Made by a program: the position numbers and the translations under genes | In this document: positions 32,818 through 43,330 of the stretch, one piece after another | Position numbering within the stretch: position 1 is the first letter of the stretch | Layout of the letters: each line of letters starts with the position of its first letter | NCBI GenBank assembly: GCA_021018815.1 | Contig: JAITYX010000102.1 | Span: 1,550,001-1,614,000 of the forward strand | Source: Talinum fruticosum | Taxonomy: Eukaryota > Streptophyta > Magnoliopsida > Caryophyllales > Talinaceae | Direction: 5' to 3' | DNA length: 64,000 bases | Notes under the pieces: generated by a model | The model's database searches: none | What the model saw: only the letters and a program-made list of their open reading frames with translations | Told to the model about the DNA's origin: nothing

Positions 32818-35800
32818 CTAGCCATCATCCTCATCATCGGTGTTATCACCATCTTCTTCACTATCCTCTTCGGCATCATTAAATAGGATATGTTCTTCTT
32901 CGTCATCGGTGATGTTATCATCATCCCATTCACCTTCTTCATCTTCTTCACCATCATCCTCTTCACTAACATCCTCAATCTCATCTTCTCGGTTTAGAAT
33001 AATATCATCAACTATTTCTTCTGCTGAGATTGAGTTATCAACCAAAATGTCTCGGCAAAGTTTCTATTATTGGATCGATCGTACTCCATACTATCCTCTT
33101 GGAATGCAAGAGGAATAGTATATTGGTCATCAACTCGGCCCTTGGTTTTGATGCCACTACGACGAACCAATTCAGCTTTTCTCTAGGGACCCCTTGTGGA
33201 TATGACATATAATACACCTGAGTTACAGTGCTAGCAAATATGAAAGGATCGTACTTACGATAACGCCTTGTACGATGCACTTCAACATACGAACTAAATT
33301 TATGGCACCGAGTTCCCGAGGACAACTAGCGTCAAACCAATCGCATTTAAACAAAGCACACACCTTTTTATTGGTTCACCAACATATTCAACTTCAACAA
33401 CCTCTTGCAAGATGCAGTGGTAATTATTTTGAACATGTCCTCCATCAGTTCCTTTCACACGTACACCACAATTGAAGGTCATCCTCCCTTCATTTCGAGC
33501 CTCGCATGAAATAACATTCCATTCACCGTGTATGCTGTCCATGTTTTCACTCTCCTTAAAGGACCTTGAGCTAATTGCATCAAGTAAACATGCTTTTCAT
33601 CATGATATACTTGATAACAATGAATCTGTGTCAATAACACAGTTGTTTGTTTACTTTATTAAAATGGAACAACCAATACTAATAAATTTGAGGCACGAGC
33701 AATCAAGTATTAATATATGATACTCAGAGCTCCTTTGAACCACTCTTCGAACTCACATTCCACCATTGCATCAATTGCAGACATCACTAACATCACCATA
33801 CATAGCTCGCTTTTGGTGTTCGAAGAGGCTGAGTTCAAAGATTTTATTAAGATGACATCATCGTTTTGAATAAAACTATAAAATTATTGAAACGAGTGTT
33901 GAATACGACAAGATAAACTCACTCTAGGTAAGGTTTAACTTCGAACAGTTCAAGTAAAACATGCACATGTGCGGTCGTCTTTTCCTTATCATCAAGGAAA
34001 CGCGTATTGCACTTCCCAATTGGAGCACCTTCTGGTATGAATACCGAAAGAGTAGGATTGTGGTTTGGAACTTCGATGTCTTCATTTCGTCGACTTCTAG
34101 TGCGCATACAAGGCACGTTAGAGCCGAAATAGTAAGATACAAAATGTGTTTCTTCAAATCGGGCATAATTTTCAGTGATACTCCCTTCAAGCTTCGATTT
34201 GTTTCCTATGGATCTCTTCAATCGGCCAAAGAACCTCTCAAATGGATACATCCACCGGTATTGTACCGGACCACCCAATTTTGCTTCCTCCGCCAAATGA
34301 ACCGGCAAGTGTTCCATCACATTGAAGAATCCAGGAGGAAATATTGTTTCCAATTTACAAAGTGTTATTGAAATATTTCGATGCATTTTCTCTAACTCCG
34401 CATCCCGTAAAACAGATGAGCAAAGGTTCTTGAAGAACTTACTAATTTCAATGAGAGGCCCTAAAACCTCGTCCGGGAGTGCACTAAATGCTATTGGAAG
34501 AAGGCTCTCCATGAAAACATGACAATCATGACTTTTCATGCTATGGAACTTAGTGGAGTTTGGGTCGACAAGGTATGAAATGTTAGAGTAGTAATCATCC
34601 GGCATTTTCAACTCTCTTGCCCATTCACATATTGGCCTCTTCTACTCCAACGTGAACACATATTTTGCCTTCGATTTGAGAATTTTACCATTGACTCCAT
34701 GCTTTAAATTCAACTCTACACGATCACACAACTCTTCCAAATCCATTCTTCCCTTGATGTCATCCTTTGTTTTACTAGGAATATCCATAACAGTTGTTAA
34801 TTATATTCTCAAAAAGTTCTTCTCAATGTGCATCACATCTAAGTTGTGGCGAACCAATTGATCTTTCCAATATGGAAGCTCCCATAATATGCTTTGTTTT
34901 GTCCAATTATGATCCTTTTTGAACCCCAAAATGTTAATTTCTTGCTCTTCCGTTACTTTGGGAAAGCTTTCAACCCATTGTTTTATTTCTTCCCCTGTAT
35001 AACGACGAGGAGGACCCGAATGTACGGTTTTTCCTTTTGTAAATGATGTGCTATTCCTTCTGAACGCGTGACTTCGCGGTAAAACCGCCGATGGAAATCA
35101 AACCATGAAAATTTTCGGCCATTTCTAAGTTTCAATGCTTTCTTTTGATTCACAAATACCGGGCATGACATGGCACCATGCGTACTCCATCCGTAAAACA
35201 TACCATAGGCCGGGAAATCATTAATGGTCCACATCAACGCAGCCTTCATGAGAAAGTTCTCACCTTTTGAAATATCATATGTTTCAACACCATCTTCCCA
35301 TAGTGTTTTCAACTCATCAATAAGAGGCCGCAAGTACACATCAATTTTATTTTTCGGATTTGTCGGCCCTGGTAAGATACATGTCAAGAACATATAAGGC
35401 GTCGTCATGCATAACTCGGTGGTAGATTATAAGGCGTAACAACGATCGGCCATATTGAATAAGACCTTCCAGGTTGGCTGAATGGATTAAACCCATCCGC
35501 GCACAAACCAAGTCTTATGTTTCTAGGTTCAGTAGCAAATTCGGGGTGAACTCTATCAAAATGTTTCTATGCTTCATCATCCGAAGGATGACAAAGGACA
35601 CCATCCTCTCTTACATTCTCATAATGCCATCTCATGTGCTCTGCCGTGGTTTTTGAAGCAAACAAGCGCTGAAGTCTTGGTATTAACGAGCAGGTAATGC
35701 ATCCTTGCAAATGGAGTTCTTTGACTTTTGCCTTGTCTTTCCCTTTGACGCTTCCATCTCGCATGACCACAAAACTTGCATGAATCAAGGTCGCTGTCCT

Positions 35801-36542
35801 CTTTGTAGAACAACATGCAACCTTGTCGACAACAATCAATTTTTTGAACATCCATCCCAAGATTTTTAATGACCTTCTTTGCATGGTGAATGTCACGAGG
35901 AACTCGGTTATCGGGCGGACAAATCTCCTTCATAAGTTGAGCAATTTCATTAAAGCAATTTTGAGGCATTTGTAGTCGGACTTAATGCTCAACATTCTAA
36001 CGGTGGCAGACAACTCAGTGTGAGTTTCATTTCCTACCCATAAAGGTCGTTGTGCAGCCTCAACTATATTGAAGAAACTTTGGGCATAGGTATTTGGAGG
36101 CTCACTTGTAGAGTTTTGATTTGAGATCATGGCATCTCGTGACCATATCATTCATACGGTCGATATTTGTTTCTACATCGCCGTAGTTCATATGATTCAC
36201 GCCACTTTCGTCGTTGAATATGTTAGAAACCATTGTTTGATCCTCATATAAATGAGGATCTATTTCTCCATGGCTAGTCCAATACAAATAGTTTGGAAGA
36301 AAACCATATTGATAGAGGTGCAACTTAACTTCATCGGGATCCTTATACTTCCGATTTCCGCATTTGCGACATGGACACCTATATTATTGATTATGTACAA
36401 ATTCTGATTGGCTTCTAGCATGTGCATCAAACTCCTCAACCCCGTCTAAAAACTCTTGTCTATACCCAACTCTACCGGGTAATAACCTACGATACATCCA
36501 TTTACGATGCGTAGGCCCGTCCATATATATTCTGGTTGACAT
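32818..36542 (-). pseudogene. CACTA-3 TNP2 transposase (Transpos_assoc, Transposase_21, DUF4218, DUF4216)
   Basis: It starts MSTRIYMDGPTHRKWMYRRL at 36542. Domain order on the minus strand: Transpos_assoc (YRCPCRKCGNRKY, VKLHLYQYGF, YWTSHGE); an acidic linker; Transposase_21 (DRVHPEFATEPRNIRLGLCA near 35540-35480, WPIVVTPYNLP, then MTTPYMFLTCILPGP at 35408 and later VFVNQKKAL); DUF4218 in a 230-codon open frame (34611-33919; HDCHVFMESLLPIAF, FPPGFFNVMEHLPVHL, YRWMYPFERFFGRLKR); DUF4216 (EVEYVGEPIKRCVL, TRRYRKYDPFIFA, VTQVYYMSYPQG); and a very acidic tail (33045-32818). Frameshifts lie between these blocks, and some gaps may be introns. TNP2 is the catalytic transposase that cuts at the CACTA ends. 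Confidence 0.8.
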
Positions 36543-36875
36543 TTAACAATTTATTAAATTATTAGTTAATAATACCAATACATGGAGATGTTATATGATT
36601 ACATATTTTCTATGATGAACATAATCTATATATAACCATTATGCATCTATATATGTTTTTATTATACATAAATTTCTTTAATTTCTATATTTTACTCGTA
36701 AATATTTATATCATAATTAAACTAATCATACCTAATTAGCATAAATAAACTCATATAAATATAATTAAACTAATCATAACTATAATCATACCTATAATCA
36801 TACATAATTAGCATAAACAACCTCACACAAATAAACAACAAACAATTACACATATATAAATCACAAAAACAATTT
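36543..36875. other. CACTA-3 leader, AT-rich, no gene
   Basis: Non-coding AT-rich DNA just upstream of the TNP2 start; no motif beyond simple TAATCATACC-type repeats. Confidence 0.5.
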
Positions 36876-37300
36876 CCCTCAACTTCAACAATAATGTCCA
36901 ACAAATCCAACACAATTGCACATTTTTCTATTCAAATTCATCCACAAACAACATTAATTTCCACCAAATTACATATATTCGTCAATTTCAAGTTACATTT
37001 TTTAAAACCCTAATTTTAACTTCAATAACATTTACTCCATAAACAACACAATTGAACATTTTTCTTCTCAAATTCATTCACAAACAACATTAATTTCCAC
37101 CAAATTACATATATTCGTCAATTTCAAGTTACAATTTTTAAAACCCTAAATTTAACTTCAATAACATTTACTCCATAAACAACACAATTGCACATTTTTC
37201 TTCTCAAATTCATTCACAAACAACATTAATTTCCAACAAATTACATATATTCATCAATTTCAATTTCAATTTCATAAAACCGTAAATCTACAAAAAAATC
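36876..37300 (+). repeat. Three-copy tandem repeat, period 136 bp
   Basis: The word CACAATTG(C/A)ACATTTTTCT recurs at 36911, 37047 and 37183, each followed by TTAATTTCCA(C/A)CAAATTACA. Spacing is exactly 136 both times. It lies upstream of TNP2 inside CACTA-3. Confidence 0.85.
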
Positions 37301-37320
37301 AACAAAATCATACCTCAAAA

Positions 37321-37680
37321 CTATAGGCGACACCGGAGCCGAGCACAAGCGGTGACGGCGGAACGACAGGCGTGTGGCGGCAGCGGGCCGGTGAGTCGGC
37401 GGCGTCCTCCACCCAGGCGGCAGCAGCGGCGGGTCACGGGTCGGGCGAAACCAAGGACAACGCCGGTTCCTTCGGCCTTCGTGTTCCTCAAGCAATGGAG
37501 GCAGGGCGGCGGTCGGCAGCAGGGGACGGCCGTGCAGGTGGCGGGCCTAGTCGCCGGCGAGAGTGGGTGTTGGCGGTGGTGAATCGGCGGGGTTAACGCT
37601 CGCTCAAACCTCGACTCTCTCTCTCTCTCTCTTGCGCTGCGAAATTCGGTCCGCCGAAGCCGGATCCGAATATATGTGTA
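37321..37680 (-). promoter_or_regulatory. GC-rich 5' leader/promoter region of CACTA-3
   Basis: An abrupt GC- and CpG-rich island in otherwise AT-rich DNA. Both strands show long ORFs here (130 codons on -, 74-76 on +), rich in Arg, Pro and Ala. They look like a composition effect rather than genes. It ends at a CT microsatellite (37615-37632). Its position between the subterminal repeats and TNP2 fits a transcription start region. Confidence 0.45.
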
Positions 37681-37683
37681 ATT

Positions 37684-38020
37684 AGCGACGGAACAGTCTG
37701 TCAGTTGTTCCATCGCTAATTAAAATATTTTAATTAGCGACTGAACCAACTACTAAAGTAATTTAATTTCGTTTTTTTTTTGGTTTTGTAATATCCGATA
37801 TACTCGGCGACTGACTTAGCGACGAAATATTCCGTCGCTAATCGTGTCGGCCGACGGAATATTCCGTCGCTGATCTCAAAATAGCGACGGATGCCATGTT
37901 CCGTCGCTAATTCCGTCGTTGTCCGAAACAGGTGTCGGCTTTTGTCGTTGTCCGTCACCGATTCCGTCGCCAAGTGGCGACGGCATGGTTTCCGTCGCCA
38001 ATTTCCATCGCTATTTTACA
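37684..38020. repeat. CACTA-3 right subterminal repeats
   Basis: Many copies of TAGCGACGGAA/TTCCGTCGCTA in both orientations, mirroring those at 30166-30460. Confidence 0.8.
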
Positions 38021-38034
38021 GCTTTGTAGTAGTG

Positions 38035-38037
38035 GTA
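38035..38037 (+). repeat. Target site duplication of CACTA-3 (right), GTA
   Basis: Matches GTA at 30147-30149. The next three bases, GTG (38038-38040), are the displaced terminus of CACTA-2. Confidence 0.85.
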
Positions 38038-38040
38038 GTG

Positions 38041-38315
38041 GCTGAATACTTGTTTCTTTAGCTGGTTATGTCTTATTTTCGTCTAAACTAAGTTAGTAGT
38101 CGCCACGCTTCTCTTGTATTCGATTATTCTAAGCTCGGCTTCAACTTTATGGTTGTAATTTCGGCTTAGTTTGAAGTCCGAAAGGTGGATTCACTTACCC
38201 CGCCATTGTCAATTTCATCAAAAATAATGTGCATACTTTCTTCCACGTTATTAGTCCTTTTATTGAAAATGCGGTAAGTTTTTCTATGTAAAGAATAACC
38301 AGGAAAAATACCTTC
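38041..38315 (-). pseudogene. SIRE-C pol fragment (integrase/RT linker)
   Basis: On the minus strand this aligns with the stretch of SIRE-B at about 54800-55000 and of SIRE-A at about 44540-44720, i.e. the region after the integrase core: FLGYSS-like, then a V-E-S-.-H-V-V-F-D-E equivalent. It ends at 38311-38315 (CCTTC), where SIRE-B is inserted. The element resumes at 59317. Its continuation to the left is replaced by the CACTA cluster, so RT, RNase H and the 3' end of C are not in the window. Confidence 0.65.
38311..38315 (+). repeat. Target site duplication of SIRE-B (left), CCTTC
   Basis: The partner is CCTTT at 59317-59321, one mismatch. The pol sequence of C reads across the two flanks in register with A and B, which supports this border. 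Confidence 0.65.
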
Positions 38316-39608
38316 CGAATGTTTCGATTGTAAGAGTTTGAATCACCCTAGAGAAGGGGTGAATAGGGTGTGGTGGAAATTTTCCAGTAAATATAAACTT
38401 TATGCTCAAGTCGAACACGTAAATAAGAGCTGAGCCTAGACCGCACTCGGAAAGAGAAGAATAGAAGAACTTTATGTGGAAACCCTCCGGGCTAGAAAAC
38501 CATGGCTAGTATCATTCGAGATACCAAGTCAAATCCACTATTTTAGAATCTACAAATATAAAGACCGATACTCTAAATTGTTCCCTTAGACAATTCAATG
38601 CAAGTTTTCCTAGGCATAAAAGCTACCTTATTTACCCTAGTACTTCCTAAATGAGATCCCCTTTACAGCTAGCTATAAATGAGTTGAGTTACCCCTTACA
38701 ACTCAGTCAAGGGAATTATAGAAGAAATGATTAGAAATAAATGTGACTGATTACAAGACTGCTTGGTTCAATTGAGAAGTTAAGAAACTATGTATAGAGT
38801 TGAAAGCTATAAATATTGAGTATGTGATTGAGTGGAGAGTTATGTTCCAATAGTCTTCTAAGTCTTGTGAAGTGGCTTCTATTATAATCAACAAAGCAGT
38901 ATAACCGTTGCGTCTTGGGCTTGACTGATGAGAAATACTAGCCGTAGTCCGAGTCCATCAGAAAATGAACTGCTTATGTTGACTGAAATCTAGGGTGGAA
39001 ACAACCATTGGACTCAAATTTACCAGAAATGGCCACAAATAACCCTAACACGATGTCCGAGCCTATTTGAAAATGTGGCTTTTGTGTTTGCTTGACGGTT
39101 AACGGTAAGAAACCGGTTGTTTTTGCTTTTCAAATTGAGATTAATCAACTTTTATCAACCTGTAAAAACAAAACCAAATGGTACTCAAAGTAAAAAAATA
39201 CTTTTGTCCAATATTAGACAAGGATATTAATTAAAATAATTAAATGTTGAATTTAATCTAATTAAATGGAGTTTTTTAGTCTAATATTCAATATGTTATA
39301 ATTCCATTTTTGTCTATACTTATGTGATAAACGAGTTAAAGAAATACATAGAGACATTTCGTATAATGCCATTTTAAGATAATCTCAATTAAACAAGTCT
39401 AGCTAATTTAGAATTAACGTTGTAATTCTATTTTGATCTTTAGGACTAGCCATTTGAAATAATGAGTTAAATTTATGAAGTTATTTAGGCAAGATTTATG
39501 TCTAAGACTTTCTATGTTTGTGAAAAATTCAACGATAATGTTTCTAAGGTGTGAGAATGACTTGAATTCAAAATCATTAGGAGAGATAAGTTCATACGTG
39601 AGTCTTCA
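38316..39608 (-). mobile_element. SIRE-B 3' LTR
   Basis: On the minus strand it starts TGAAGACTCACG at 39608, directly after a purine tract (39621-39609). It ends CATTCG at 38316 (CA changed to CG). It matches the other B LTR at 57935-59316 and more distantly the A LTRs. 1293 bases. Confidence 0.8.
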
Positions 39609-39621
39609 ATCTCCCCTTTTT
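39609..39621 (-). other. Polypurine tract of SIRE-B
   Basis: The minus strand reads AAAAAGGGGAGAT, identical to the tract in SIRE-A, immediately before the LTR. Confidence 0.8.
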
Positions 39622-39986
39622 GATGAAAGACATTTGGCACTTAGAAAAATGAGTTAGTAGCATAAGATAATCAAATTTAGATGGAAAAATACATTAAGTG
39701 CTCAAAGAATGTTATGTATCGTAGATATATCATTAGTTATTTGAGCAATACTTAGTTATAAGAGACTCGTGAAAAGATCATTTATGTTTGAGTCAAGAAG
39801 CATAAATAGTATGTCACAGACAAGTTTTATGAGTCTAGAAACAGAGTAGATTATGCTATCGGAGCAAAAATAATGAATTGTACGAGAGAAATTATCAAAG
39901 CTAATAAGATGTATAAGAGAAAGACAGAAATACTGAAATTCATTGGAAAAATCGAGAGTTGATACAAATAACGAAAAAAAGTAGTC
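39622..39986 (-). mobile_element. SIRE-B 3' UTR, proximal segment
   Basis: Non-coding AT-rich DNA between the extra ORF and the PPT of B, split from its other part (50892 onward) by SIRE-A. It ends in TAGTC, the duplicated target of A. Confidence 0.75.
39982..39986 (+). repeat. Target site duplication of SIRE-A (left), TAGTC
   Basis: A perfect match to TAGTC at 50892-50896, five bases as usual for Ty1/copia. Confidence 0.9.
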
Positions 39987-41492
39987 CGAAGACTCGGACT
40001 TTAGACCTCACTTTTCCGAGTTCTATCAAGGGAATCAGGTCTAAGTTTTTCTCACTTATAAAGTTTTGATTCCAAGTCATTCCCTGTGCCTTAGAAACTT
40101 TTTCGAGTGATACAGATCTCTAAATGTTATAGAAATTATTTCACGTATTTATGCATGACTCTATGTGACTCGGAAAGCATATCTGCACTCACTATGTTAC
40201 ACTCGGTTCCGAGTCACTCATCACTTAGAATTATCTCATGTTCAAACGCCAGTATTCGTATAACCAAACTCAGGATCGACTTTATATTACAGGTCTTATT
40301 CTCGTAAGAGTCGGGGCTTCTAGTTTGAATCATGCTCGATCTAGATCAAGTTTATTCCCTCCGATATTCTTTAGTTAACTTACTTCTCTTTTAGACTGAC
40401 TCGGATGGAATTTTGAGTATCATGAATATTAGACTCGTAAAATTTCATTCCTTTTCCGACCCACATAATTAGTCACTTAATTATCTTAATTATATCATTA
40501 TCTATTTCTAATCTTGGACCAAAGTGCTTTATACTTTGAGAACCAAATTGTTTTACTTTTGTAGGTGATTCAAACGAGGCTATCCTAAATTTGAATTACA
40601 AAAGTAACCGGCTTCAAAACATCAAATCACCAAGCAGACAAGGCTTTTCCACCTCCGATCTAGCCCCAAACACTCTGTCGGGGTTGTCTGTTTCCGAAAT
40701 GGAAATCCGCAACACTAAGCTCATCGGTGGTTTCCACCTTACTTTTGAAGACACCGCCGGTGGTTTTAGGCACTTCCAAGGAGTCAAGAGCCGTTGTCTA
40801 ACGTTCATATTTCAACGGATATTTTCCGAGTGACTCGGAAAATCCTACACAACGGTCATAAAGGAACTTCCAGTCAGAAGATGGACACAACAGCTAAGCT
40901 GCTTGGTCATCTATAAATAGAAGCCAAATCTCAAGACTTAAAGATTGCTTGAACCAATTGTAAAAATACATACTTGATCAAAAGTCATTGTATTCATTCT
41001 CAATCTTCTACTTACAACTCCAATTCAAGTATTTCATTATATTCCGAGTTGTAAGGTCTTGTACTTAGTTACAAACTCTCATCTCGGATAGGAAGTACTA
41101 GATCGGATAAGGGAATTTGTGAGTCTAGGAAAAACTTGTAAGGAGTTGTCTAAGGGAGCAACTCGGGTTGAGTCGATCTACTGTATTTTGTGGATTCAAA
41201 ATAGTGGATTTGACTTCGTGCTTGGATTAGCACGATCCGTGGTTTTCCGCCCAGGAGGGTTTCCACGTACTTTTTGTGTTACCGCTTTTCGAGTACATTC
41301 TTGACTCAGATTGTTTACTTGTTCGATCGACTCGCTTCTATATTCTTTACTGATTTCGAGTCAGGTCTTTTCCGAGTTGATCCGTGACTCCAACTCTACT
41401 CAAACGAATTTATTCTTTAATCGAAGCAAATTTCATCATCACCCTATTCACCCCCTCTAGGGTGACTTAGTCTCTCCAAGAGCTAACTTTCA
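39987..41492 (+). mobile_element. SIRE-A 5' LTR
   Basis: It begins CGAAGACTCGG (TG changed to CG) and ends AGCTAACTTTCA; TATA box at 40912-40919. Compared with the 3' LTR it lacks about 75-80 bases around 41080-41090. In the first 200 bases the two LTRs differ at about 12 places by eye. Confidence 0.9.
40912..40919 (+). promoter_or_regulatory. TATA box of SIRE-A 5' LTR
   Basis: TATAAATA in CATCTATAAATAGAAGCC; the same at 50232-50239 in the 3' LTR. Confidence 0.65.
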
Positions 41493-41494
41493 AT

Positions 41495-41506
41495 TGGTAT
41501 TAGAGC
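41495..41506 (+). other. Primer-binding site of SIRE-A (initiator Met tRNA type)
   Basis: TGGTATTAGAGC, one base from the plant initiator-methionine consensus TGGTATCAGAGC, two bases after the LTR end. Confidence 0.85.
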
Positions 41507-41552
41507 CTAGCCTTTCGGAAAGGATCTAACCATCCAAAGGTTTAAAGATCAA

Positions 41553-42640
41553 ATGGCTCGGAACAATGGAGAGTTCGATGAATTAAGATCTTCTAGCAGG
41601 CCACCAAAGTTCAAAGGATCCAACTTTGTGCACTCGGAAGAAACTCATGGAATATTTCCTTCTAGATCATGATGAAGATGTCCGGAACATCATACAAGAA
41701 GGAAACTACCTTCCCATGAAGACAGAAGAAATAAGAATTGTGCCCAAAACAAAGGCTGAGTTCACGACTAATGAAGCTAAAAAGTTCGAAAGAACTTCAA
41801 GGCTATGAACATTGTTATGTGCGCCATCAGCTTAGAAGAATACAAGCAAGTGTCCGCCTGTGATACAGCCAAAGAAGTGTGGGACAACCTGGTCAAACTT
41901 ACGAAGGTACACGCCAGGTCAAACAAGCGAAGATAAGCCAATATCTTCATAAATATGAGCTAGTCAAGATGGAGCTAGAAGAAAACATCACTCGGATGTT
42001 CATTCGATTTACAGAGATTACCAATAATCTCAAATCTCTTGGTAAAAAGATCTCACACGAGGAAATGTGCAGAAAGATACTCGAAGCCTACCTAAGAAAA
42101 ATGGGGTCCTAAGGTGACAGCTATCAAAGAGGCTCGGAACTTATCTCTACCGAAGCCGGACGAACTCATTGGGAAGCTTCTCACCCATGAGATCCACCTA
42201 GAGGAGGAGGATGCTGAGGTCAGCACCAAAAAGAACATTGCTCCGAAAGTCTCGAAACCAGAGAAGTAGATCCGAGTTCCTCCGACTCGAAGAGGATCCC
42301 ATGGCACTTATTACTAGAGGCTTCAAGAGAATGATGAAGCACAAGAGATAGGATAAGAAGCCAAAACAAGAGTTCTATAAGAAAGACAAGAAGGATAGAA
42401 AAGGTAAATACTCTTCTCCTTCAAAGTTATCTTTGACTAAGTAACTTTGGATGCTTTGAATGTGGCAGCAAGGAAGACATAGTCAAAGATTGTCCAAAGA
42501 GAAAATGGGACAGAAAGAAGAAAAAGGCTATGATGGCCACATGGAGTGACGAGGACTCATCGAAGATGACGAGGACTCGGATGACTCAAAGTGTTGCACT
42601 TTTCGACTCAAAGCGTAAACAGAGTCGGACTCGGATCAAT
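41553..42640 (+). pseudogene. SIRE-A gag, frameshifted
   Basis: It starts MARNNGEFDELRSSSRPPKF at 41553. The frame slips near 41630 into LMEYFLLDHDEDVRNIIQEG, then to GQPGQTYEGTRQVKQAKISQ YLHKYELVKMELEENITRMF (two pieces of one frame), which match copia gag (Retrotran_gag/UBN2 type). A CCHC knuckle follows near 42450: CFECGSKEDIVKDCPKRK, where the histidine position is Asp. Gag forms the particle and packages RNA. The Lys/Asp/Ser-rich end (42540-42940) may be a gag-pol linker with a coiled coil: KEQLESISSESISLKNELEK. Confidence 0.75.
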
Positions 42641-42699
42641 CGGATAATGAGGAAGCTAATCCTCATGAGGTAATTGAGTACTTTCTCAAATTCTCCAAA

Positions 42700-43330
42700 G
42701 CTGATTTAGCTAAGTATATTTTCACTTTGCAAGAAAAGTCCAATTATGATTCTTCTCACTTTAAAGAACAACTTGAGTCAATTTCCTCCGAGAGCATCTC
42801 TTTAAAGAATGAGTTGGAAAAACTGAGACTCACACTCGGAGAACTCAAGACCAGTGCTCAAATCAATGAGACCGAGTCCGAGTTACTCGAAGATAAAATA
42901 AGCAGCTATAGCAAAAGCTCAATGAGTCTCAAGATCTTGTTTTAAAGTTTACTTAAGGTGAGAAAAACCTTGACATGCTCTTGGGATCTCAATGTGTCTC
43001 CTTCGAAAAGAAGGTCTTAGGTTTAACAAAGAGGAGGAATCCAATTCGTACTCATAACTTTTCAAGAAGGATTCCAGAACTCGTAAAGTTCGAGAAAGCT
43101 AAGCACGGTCCTACTCATAAGAAAGAAAAAGGACTCGAGCCCGGACTAGTTTATAGGAGAAAACCATCTCCATTGTTTTCAAAGAGAAAAATCTTTCAAA
43201 AGAAAGAGACATAGACTCAGTTCTCTAAACAGAAGACTCAGAATCAAACTAAACCCAAAGTCATTCAAATCTGGGTTCCGAAAAATCTTCTTCCTCAAAA
43301 AGGACCTCAATAAAGAGTGTTACTAGGTTC
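42700..43330 (+). pseudogene. SIRE-A gag-pol linker
   Basis: A 72-codon frame (42727-42945) rich in Ser, Glu, Leu and Lys reads as a coiled coil. A basic stretch follows to 43214, then Q/K/P-rich sequence up to a VIQIWVPKN-like end. This matches the long linker between gag and protease in SIRE-type polyproteins. No catalytic motif. Confidence 0.55.

Larger units (their letters stand above)
30150..38034 (-). mobile_element. CACTA-3: complete CACTA (En/Spm) transposon
   Basis: The left end is CACTACTAGAAAACTT; the right end is AGCTTTGTAGTAGTG, the reverse complement of CACTACTACAAAGCT. It is flanked by GTA on both sides. Both ends carry many copies of TAGCGACGGAA and its complement. On the minus strand it encodes TNP2 (36542-32818) then TNP1 (32570-30690), with a GC-rich 5' leader and a 136-base tandem repeat upstream of TNP2. 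It is structurally whole but the genes have a few breaks. It is inserted 3 bases from the end of CACTA-2. Confidence 0.9.

Noticed and set aside
33961..34371. 136-codon + strand ORF
   Set aside because: Antisense shadow of the 230-codon TNP2 DUF4218 frame (34611-33919).
37352..37713. Long ORFs on both strands in the GC-rich block (130, 76 and 74 codons)
   Set aside because: High GC lowers stop frequency in every frame. Composition is Arg/Pro/Ala biased, with no motif, and the block lies in the leader of CACTA-3.
41480..41510. tRNA gene for initiator Met at the PBS sites
   Set aside because: Only the 12-base complement used as a primer site is present; no tRNA body.
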